Part shown: in pieces, positions 34,242 to 40,917 of the stretch
How positions within the stretch are numbered: position 1 is the first letter of the stretch
How the letters are laid out: each line of letters starts with the position of its first letter
Source: Actinobacteria bacterium Ga0077560
GTDB taxonomy: Bacteria > Actinomycetota > Thermoleophilia > Miltoncostaeales > Miltoncostaeaceae
Length of the DNA stretch: 64,000 nucleotides
Direction: 5' to 3'
Assembly: GCA_001464275.1 (NCBI GenBank)
Contig: LNFL01000139.1
Span: forward strand, 1 to 64,000
The notes under the pieces: generated by a model
Told to the model about the DNA's origin: nothing
Seen by the model: the letters and a program-made list of their open reading frames with translations, nothing else
Databases searched by the model: none
Made by a program: the position numbers and the translations under genes

Positions 34242-35500
34242 GTCCCGAGGTCCCCGGGGGGCGGGTTCCCCCCGGGGGTCACACCCTCGTCGCCCGCCTG
34301 GACAACGACGGCGACGTGCTGCTCGCCGGTCCGGCGATCCGCGCGGCGGCGGCGGGCAGCGAGCGGCTGACGCTGCTCTGCGGACCGCGGGGCCGGGCCG
34401 CCGCGGCGATGCTGCCGGGGGTCGACCGGATCGAGGTCTTCCGGGCGCACTGGATCGATCCCGAGCCGGACCCGGTGGACCCCGCGGTGATCGAGGACCT
34501 GCGTGACCGCGTGACGAGCCTGCGTCCCGACCGGGCGCTGATCCTCACCTCGTTCCATCAGAGCGCGCTGCCGCTGGCGCTGGTGCTGCGACTGGCAGGC
34601 GTGCCGTGGATCGGGGCGATCAGCGACGACTACCCCGGTTCCCTGCTGGACCTGCGGCACCGCGTCCCCGACGACCTGCACGAGGTCGAACGCGGGCGCT
34701 CGCTCGCCGCGGCCGCGGGGTTCGCGCCCCCTCCCGGCGATGGGGGCCGCATGGAGGTCCTGCGTGATCCACGGCGCCTGCCCGCCGGGCTGCCGGACCG
34801 CTTCGTGGTGCTCCACCCCGGTGCCTCGGTGTCGGCGCGGCGCTGGCCGGCGGAGCGGTTCGCCGCCCTGGCGGCGCGGCTGATCCGGTCCGGCGAGCAG
34901 GTGGTCGTGACCGGCGGGCCGGGAGAGCGGGCGCTCACGGCGCGGGTCGCCGCGGGTGGGGGCACCGACATGGGGGGACGCACCGGCCTGCCGGAGCTCG
35001 CCGAGATCCTCGCGCGCGCCGAGGCCCTGGTGTCGGGCAACACGGGACCGGCTCACCTCGCGGCCGCAGTTGGGTGCCCGGTGGTGTGGATCGCGGCCCC
35101 CACGGTCCCCTCCGTGCGCTGGCACCCGTGGGCGGTCACGCACCGGGAGATCTCACGGGACGTGCCGTGCGCCGGATGCCGTGCCCGTGAGTGCCCCGTC
35201 CCCGGGCATCCGTGCATGACCGGCATCGGCGTCGACGAGGTCCTCGACGCGATCGCGGCGATCCGGCACGGGGCGGGATTGCGGCCGGACGTGCCGGGTA
35301 GGCGGCATGCACCACAACCCAGGAGGGCCCCCATGGCCGATCAGGAGCAGGACCCCAAGACCGGTTCGCAGCAGCAGCAGGAGCAGGAGAAGTGGTCCGA
35401 GAACCCCCAGCAGGGCGGCCCCTCGCAGGGCGCGAAGGACTCGGACGAGGGCATCGGCCCCGACGACGCCGACGAGATCGTCAACGCGGGCGAGGGCTGA
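34238..35500 (+). CDS. Family 9 glycosyltransferase; ORF reads through into a small acidic protein module
   Basis: HTLVARLDNDGDVLLAGPAIRAAAAGSERLTLLCGPRG, VVLHPGASVSARRWPAERFAALAARL, LVSGNTGPAHLAAAVGCPVVWIAAPTVPSVRWHPW. Confidence 0.8.
   Translation: MSPEVPGGRVPPGGHTLVARLDNDGDVLLAGPAIRAAAAGSERLTLLCGPRGRAAAAMLPGVDRIEVFRAHWIDPEPDPVDPAVIEDLRDRVTSLRPDRALILTSFHQSALPLALVLRLAGVPWIGAISDDYPGSLLDLRHRVPDDLHEVERGRSLAAAAGFAPPPGDGGRMEVLRDPRRLPAGLPDRFVVLHPGASVSARRWPAERFAALAARLIRSGEQVVVTGGPGERALTARVAAGGGTDMGGRTGLPELAEILARAEALVSGNTGPAHLAAAVGCPVVWIAAPTVPSVRWHPWAVTHREISRDVPCAGCRARECPVPGHPCMTGIGVDEVLDAIAAIRHGAGLRPDVPGRRHAPQPRRAPMADQEQDPKTGSQQQQEQEKWSENPQQGGPSQGAKDSDEGIGPDDADEIVNAGEG
35277..35301 (+). promoter_or_regulatory. 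SigB/SigF-like box GATT-N15-GGGTAG
   Basis: gattgcggccggacgtgccgggtag, 31 nt upstream of ATG 35333. Confidence 0.4.
35333..35500 (+). CDS. Probable separate small acidic Gln-rich protein (in frame with GT9)
   Basis: caggagg Shine-Dalgarno then ATG: MADQEQDPKTGSQQQQEQEKWSENPQQGGPSQGAKDSDEGIGPDDADEIVNAGEG. Confidence 0.6.
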   Translation: MADQEQDPKTGSQQQQEQEKWSENPQQGGPSQGAKDSDEGIGPDDADEIVNAGEG

Positions 35501-35507
35501 TCGCGCA

Positions 35508-35539
35508 CCGGTTCCCGGGCCCCCGCGCTCGGGAACCGG
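35508..35539 (+). terminator. Inverted repeat after small acidic protein
   Basis: ccggttcccg ... cgggaaccgg. Confidence 0.5.
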
Positions 35540-35609
35540 CGACGTTCGGCGGCGCGTTCTGTCATACCATCGGCGTGATGCCCGCTTCGTGCCCCGCGGC
35601 GGTCGTCCG

Positions 35610-35978
35610 GTGATCACCCGGCCGGCCGTGCTCGACCTGTCCCCCGGTCCCCTCCAGGACGCGGTGCTGCGTCGCGTGACGGGCGCGGTGGCCCTTCAGT
35701 CGGGCCTGTCCCCGGAGGAGATGGACGCCCTGGCCCTCGTGGCGCAGGCCCTGGCGACGGGTGCCACCGCCGCCGGATGCGCCGGCCCCCTGCGGGTGGA
35801 GCTGCATCCCGGCAACGGCACGGTGGCGGTCCGGCTGGGACCGCTCGGCGCCGGGCAGGGCCGTGCCGTGATCGCCGCCGCCGGCGGCCGTCCGGACGCA
35901 CCGCTCACGCATGCCCGGGTGGAGCGCGCCGGCCCGGACGAGTACGTGCATCTGATGGCGGGGCGCCCCGCGGCCTGA
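35610..35978 (+). CDS. Hypothetical protein, possibly divergent anti-sigma ATPase-like
   Basis: VITRPAVLDLSPGPLQDAVLRRVTGAVALQSGLSPEEMDALALVAQALATGA; layout resembles RsbW-like proteins but ATPase motifs not clear. Confidence 0.5.
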   Translation: MITRPAVLDLSPGPLQDAVLRRVTGAVALQSGLSPEEMDALALVAQALATGATAAGCAGPLRVELHPGNGTVAVRLGPLGAGQGRAVIAAAGGRPDAPLTHARVERAGPDEYVHLMAGRPAA

Positions 35979-35980
35979 GA

Positions 35981-36880
35981 TCAGGCCGCGGGCTCGTGGG
36001 CGTCCATGAGGTCGTGGGCGGAGGCCTCGGAGGCCATCGTGCGCAGGTGCTCGTCGCCGCGGATCCGCCCGAGGGCGGCGCGCTCCAGCTGGCGGGCCCG
36101 TTCCCGGGTGACCCCCAGCCGCCGGCCGATCGCCTCGAAGGTGGCGCCCTCGTCGCCGTTCAGCCCGTAGCGCAACATCAGGACCAGCCGCTCGCGCTCC
36201 GGCAGCGCGCCGAGCGCGTCGCGCAGCGCGCGCCGGGTCATCTCCCGGTCCACGTCCTCCCACGCCTCGCGCTGGTCCTCGTCCGCGAGCACGCCGCCGA
36301 GGGACTCGTCGCCGTCGTCTCCCAGGCGCCGGTCGAGGCTCATCACCTCGCCCAGCGTCCGGGCGCGACGCAGGTCCGCCAGCCGCTCCTGCGGCACGCG
36401 CGCCCGCGCCGCCACGTCGGCGTCGCTGGGCGCGCCGCCCCCGGTCTGGAACGCCAGCTCGGTCTCGGCGCCGGTGACCCGGCGCACCTCGTCGTTGACG
36501 TGCACCGGCAGGCGGATCGTGCGGCTCTGGTTCGCCAGCGCACGCGCGATGGCCTGCCGGATCCACCACACCGCGTACGTCGAGAACTTGAGCCTGCGGC
36601 GATGGTCGAACCGCTCTGCCGCCCGCATCAGGCCCAGCGTGCCCTCCTGGACCATGTCCGACAGGGGGAGTCCCGCCCCCTGGTACCTGGTGGCGATCGA
36701 CAGCACGAGCCGCAGGTTGCTCTCCACCAGCAGGTCCTTGGCCCGCGTGTCGCCCGCCTCGATGCGGCGGGCCAGCGCGATCTCCTCCTCGATGAACTCC
36801 CGCAGCCCCTCGTCCTCCGCGGCCCGCCCGCGTCCCCGGCCGGTGGCCGGCGCCAGGCCGTTGCGTCGTCTGTCGCTCAT
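35981..36880 (-). CDS. Sigma-70 family (RpoD/group 2-like) RNA polymerase sigma factor
   Basis: [100 protein letters not shown]. Confidence 0.95.
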   Translation of the reverse strand: MSDRRRNGLAPATGRGRGRAAEDEGLREFIEEEIALARRIEAGDTRAKDLLVESNLRLVLSIATRYQGAGLPLSDMVQEGTLGLMRAAERFDHRRRLKFSTYAVWWIRQAIARALANQSRTIRLPVHVNDEVRRVTGAETELAFQTGGGAPSDADVAARARVPQERLADLRRARTLGEVMSLDRRLGDDGDESLGGVLADEDQREAWEDVDREMTRRALRDALGALPERERLVLMLRYGLNGDEGATFEAIGRRLGVTRERARQLERAALGRIRGDEHLRTMASEASAHDLMDAHEPAA

Positions 36881-37698
36881 CCCGTCCCCCCCGGCCTCGC
36901 GGCCTCCAGATGCCCCGCAAGTTCGGGGGCGCACTCGAGCACGGCCGCCGCGATCGCCCGCTGCCCGTCGGCGGTGGGGTGCAGGTGGTCGCGCGCGCTC
37001 ACCCACCGATCGCCCTCGGGCGCGCTCGATCCGTGCCCGTGGAACACCCGCTCCAGGTCCACCAGGCGCACCCCGGGCAGCCCGGTGGCCGCGGCGCGGA
37101 TCGCGGTGTTCACCGGCTCGATGAAGCGGGCGCGGACGATCTCGCTGTCGTCCACCGGGTAGTAGGTGGTCACCAGCACCGGGCCGGCGACGCGTTCGCC
37201 AAGCCAGCCCAGCAGGCCGCGCAGCCGGGCGCCCAGGCGGGCGATCGCCGGCTCGCACCACGCGGGCGGCGGGGCGAGGCGGTCGAGCACCGGCTGGGGA
37301 TCCACCGGCAGCGGCGCCGCGGCGGCGCGCAGCAGCATGGCCGCGGGGACGTACGCCGACCACTGGGCCATCAGGTCGTTCGCGCCCAGGGTGACCGTGG
37401 CGACGTCCACGCGCCGCCGCATGGCGTCGCGCAGCCCCGGGGTGGGTCCCGACCGCCAGAACGTCGACGTCCGCGCGCCCGAGCAGGTGAGCGACACGTC
37501 CAGCTCCACCGGCCGGCCCGCGGCCCGCAGGCCGTCGGCGACCAGCGCCGGGTATCCGCGGTCGGGCCGGTCGAACCAGCGCAGCATGCGGGCGGCGGGC
37601 GTGGTGCAGGCGCCGGCCGGGATGTGTCGTGGGCGGCCCATCAGGAAGCCCCGGGGGATCGAGTCGCCGATGGCCGCGTAGCGGAGGGTGTCGTGCAT
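36877..37698 (-). CDS. SGNH/GDSL-family hydrolase
   Basis: [16 protein letters not shown] block [21 protein letters not shown]. Confidence 0.85.
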   Translation of the reverse strand: MHDTLRYAAIGDSIPRGFLMGRPRHIPAGACTTPAARMLRWFDRPDRGYPALVADGLRAAGRPVELDVSLTCSGARTSTFWRSGPTPGLRDAMRRRVDVATVTLGANDLMAQWSAYVPAAMLLRAAAAPLPVDPQPVLDRLAPPPAWCEPAIARLGARLRGLLGWLGERVAGPVLVTTYYPVDDSEIVRARFIEPVNTAIRAAATGLPGVRLVDLERVFHGHGSSAPEGDRWVSARDHLHPTADGQRAIAAAVLECAPELAGHLEAARPGGTG

Positions 37699-37708
37699 GT
37701 GAGGGTGC

Positions 37709-37734
37709 GTTTCCCGGCCGGCCCGCGGTGAAAC
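37709..37734 (-). promoter_or_regulatory. SigB/SigF-like box GTTT-N15-GGGAAA
   Basis: Minus strand GTTTCACCGCGGGCCGGCCGGGAAAC, upstream of SGNH hydrolase and second sigma factor. Confidence 0.5.
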
Positions 37735-37777
37735 ACGGGGGCGGGCGGCGGGCACCCGGGTGTGCCAGGGTCATGTG

Positions 37778-39920
37778 ATGACCCAGCACCCGCACATGCA
37801 CCGGCTCGCCCCGCCGGGAGGCATGCCCGAGATCCACTCCGGCCCGGGGACCGTGGTGGCCGTGTCGGGCCTGTCGTTTGCCATCAGCGACGAGCTGGGG
37901 GACATCTCCCACAGCACCGACGGGCTGCTGGTACGGGACACCCGCCACCTGTCGCGGCTGGAGCTGCGGTTCGACGGGGCGCCCATGCGATCACTGGGCG
38001 TGGGCCTGCTCTCGCCCGACGCGTGCGACTTCCGCGGCTACCTGCCGCCGGCCGCCGGGTCGGCGTCGCTGGACGCCCCGTGGGAGATCGAGCGGGACCG
38101 CACCATGCGTCCCGGCGGCCTGGAGGAGACCGTGACCGTCCACTCGCGCACGCCGGAGCCGGCGCGGGTGGCGGTCGAGCTCTCGGTGGCCGCCGACTTC
38201 GCCGACATCTTCGAGATCCGGCGGCTCCAGGACGACCGGGGCGACATCCCCGAGCGCCCGGTGGAGGTCGCCCCGGCCCGGGGTGAGATCCGGTTCACCG
38301 GCGCCGGCGGGCTCACCACCACCGTCGTGATGGACCCGCCGCCCGAGCGGATGAGCGGCGGCACCGCGTTCTGGACCGCCGGGGCCTCACGTGATCACCC
38401 GTGGGTGCTGCGCCTGCGCGTGAGCGCCGCCATGGAGGGGCTCACCGCCCCGCCCGACGGTCTCGGGTCCATCACGCCGCCGTCGGCCGCGCCGCCCGTG
38501 GTGGCCAGCAGCCCCGAGGACCTGGCGCGCGCCTGCCGCGCCTCGCTGGTGGACCTGGGCGCGCTCACGCTGCCGGACCCGCTGGACCCCGGCCGCCGCA
38601 TCATCACCGCCGGCATCCCGTGGTTCGTCGCCCTGTTCGGACGGGACAGCCTCATCGCCGCGCACGAGGCGCGGATCGCCGACCCGGGGCTGCTGGTGGA
38701 GACGCTTGCCGCCCTCGCCGCCCGGCAGGGCCGCGTGCTGGACGACAGCAACGACGAGGCCCCGGGCAAGATCCTCCACGAGGTCCGGCTGACGCCCCGG
38801 CCCTGGCTGGGCGAGGGCACCTCCGGGGGCGCCCGGCCGTACTTCGGGTCGATCGACTCGACGGCCCTGTTCCTGATCATGATGGGCGAGGCCCGGCGGT
38901 GGGGCGCGGACCGTGAGCGGCTGCGCCCGCTCCTGCCCGCCGCCGATGCCGCCATGGCCTGGCTGCGCGGGCCGCACGCCGACCCGGACGGCGACGGCCT
39001 GATCGAGTACGTGGCGACCGGTCCCAGGTCGCTCACCAACCAGGCGTGGAAGGACTCCGACAACTCGGTGCAGTTCGCGGACGGCACGCTGGCGCGGCCG
39101 CCCATCGCGATGTGCGAGGTCCAGGGATACGCGGTGCGGGCGCGCAAGCAGTACGCGGAGGTGCTGGCCTGGTTCGGGCGGGACGCCGAAGCCGCCGAGC
39201 TGGTGGCCGAGGCGGACGCGCTGCGCGACCTCGTGCGCCGGCGGTTCTGGATCCCCGCGACGCCCGGGCGCCGCGGGTACTTCGCGCTGGCGCTGGACGG
39301 CGACAAGCGCCCGGTGGACGGCGTGGCGTCCAACATGGGCCACCTGCTGTGGTGCGGCGTCCCGTCGAACGACGAGGCCGACGAGGTGGCGCACCATCTG
39401 GACGGGCCCGCCATGCGCAGCGGCTGGGGGCTGCGCACCCTGGCCTCCGACATGGGCGGCTTCAACCCCATCTCCTACCACGCCGGATCCGTGTGGCCAC
39501 GGCCTTCGCCGGTACGGCCATGACGCCGAGGCGATGCGGATGGCGGGCGGGCTCATCGACGCCTGCGCGGTGTTCGAGGACCGGCTGCCGGAGCTCTTCG
39601 GCGGGCACTCGCGCCGGGACACCGGCTTCCCCATCCCCTACCCCACCGCGTGCCGACCCCAGGCGTGGTCGGCGGGCGTCCCGCTCGCGCTGCTCGCCGT
39701 GCTGCTGGGGCTGGAGCCGGACGTCCCCGGCGGCGTCCTGTCGCTCGCGCCGGCGCTGCCGCCCGGGATGGAGCGGCTCGAGGTCCACGGCATCCGCTTT
39801 CCCGGCGGCGTGCTCTCGGTGGCCGTCACGCCGGCCGGCGCCCAGCTGCTGGCCCAGCCGCCGGGCCTGCGGATCGAGTTCCGGCCGGGTCCCGCCCGCA
39901 CGGAGGCGGGACCCGGCTGA
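37778..39920 (+). pseudogene. Glycogen-debranching N-terminal domain / MGH1-like glycoside hydrolase, reading frame broken near 39495-39515
   Basis: [46 protein letters not shown]; ...NPISYHAGSVWP| frame change |GLRRYGHDAEAMRMAGGLIDACAVFEDRLPELFGGHSRRDTGFPIPYPTACRPQAWSAG. Confidence 0.85.
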
Positions 39921-39923
39921 GGC

Positions 39924-40100
39924 TCAGTAGCCGGGCTGCGGCTCCGCCGGGGACGGGTCGGGTGGACCCGGTGCCGGATCGGGGGTCACCGGCGGATCGC
40001 CCCGGCCCGGATCGGCCGGCGCCGGGTGCGGCGTGGGCGGGCTCGGGATCTCCACGGGCCCCGTGGGGGGCGGCTGTGTCTGCAGGTCGGGTCCGGGCAT
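39924..40100 (-). CDS. Small proline-rich hypothetical protein (58 aa)
   Basis: MPGPDLQTQPPPTGPVEIPSPPTPHPAPADPGRGDPPVTPDPAPGPPDPSPAEPQPGY; SigB-like box upstream. Confidence 0.4.
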   Translation of the reverse strand: MPGPDLQTQPPPTGPVEIPSPPTPHPAPADPGRGDPPVTPDPAPGPPDPSPAEPQPGY

Positions 40101-40130
40101 GCGGGCGCTCCTCGCGTCGGGTCGCTGCGT

Positions 40131-40156
40131 GTTCCCGCTCCGTCCGTCCGGCAATC
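40131..40156 (-). promoter_or_regulatory. SigB/SigF-like box GATT-N16-GGGAAC
   Basis: Minus strand GATTGCCGGACGGACGGAGCGGGAAC. Confidence 0.4.
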
Positions 40157-40289
40157 CCGTCACCGGAGTCGCCCGGGACGGCAAGCGCGGGAAGCGCGGC
40201 ACCCCCGCGCGCCACGCCTCCCGCGTGTACCGGTGTTCCCCCGAGCCCGAACCCCAAACCTCACCGGGCGGGCGATGCCGTGAACGGTG

Positions 40290-40315
40290 GTTTCGGGTAC
40301 AGCCCCCGGGGGTAC
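40290..40315 (+). promoter_or_regulatory. SigB/SigF-like box GTTT-N16-GGGTAC
   Basis: gtttcgggtacagcccccgggggtac. Confidence 0.5.
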
Positions 40316-40349
40316 GTCGTCGGTGCGTCGATTGCCCCGAGGAGGTCGG

Positions 40350-40430
40350 ATGGCCGTTCCACCGCAGCTGGTCGAGTACCCCCGCGCGTCACCCGCCGAT
40401 TCCGGCCGCGACCGCCCCGCCGGAGGCTGA
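40350..40430 (+). CDS. Candidate 26-aa small protein
   Basis: gaggagg SD then ATG: MAVPPQLVEYPRASPADSGRDRPAGG*; 35 nt downstream of SigB-like box; not in the supplied ORF track. Confidence 0.35.
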   Translation: MAVPPQLVEYPRASPADSGRDRPAGG

Positions 40431-40518
40431 GCGCATGCGCCCGGAGATCCCGGGGGGCCGCAGGGCCCCTGCTACGCTCGGCGACATCGCAGGCCACGAC
40501 GACAACGAGGTCGTTCAC

Positions 40519-40839
40519 ATGGAAATCGGCCGCGACCAACGCGCCAATGCGACCGTCATCCGGCTCGTGGGAGAGCTGGACCTGGCGACCGCTCCGGACG
40601 TGCTCGCCGCGGTGGAGGCGGAGGTCGGCAACGGGAAGCGCGTCCATCTGGTGCTGGACATGAGCGGCGTCAGTTTCATCGACTCCACCGGGGTCAGGAC
40701 GCTGCTGGAGGCCGCGCGCGCCGCCGACAGCTCCCTGTCGCTGCTGGCGCCGTCACCGGCCGTCACGCGCGTGCTGGAGCTCACCGAGCTGCGCGGTCAC
40801 CTGCCCGAGATCCCCGACCTCGACGCCGTGGGCGGCTGA
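40519..40839 (+). CDS. STAS-domain anti-sigma factor antagonist
   Basis: ATVIRLVGELDLATAPDVLAAVEAEV, LVLDMSGVSFIDSTGVRTLLEAA. Confidence 0.92.
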   Translation: MEIGRDQRANATVIRLVGELDLATAPDVLAAVEAEVGNGKRVHLVLDMSGVSFIDSTGVRTLLEAARAADSSLSLLAPSPAVTRVLELTELRGHLPEIPDLDAVGG

Positions 40840-40917
40840 GGGGTTTCGACGGCTGACGGGGACGCACCCGCCGGCCCGGACACCGCCGCCAGGGCGCGAC
40901 CCGGACGGCGCCTGCTG

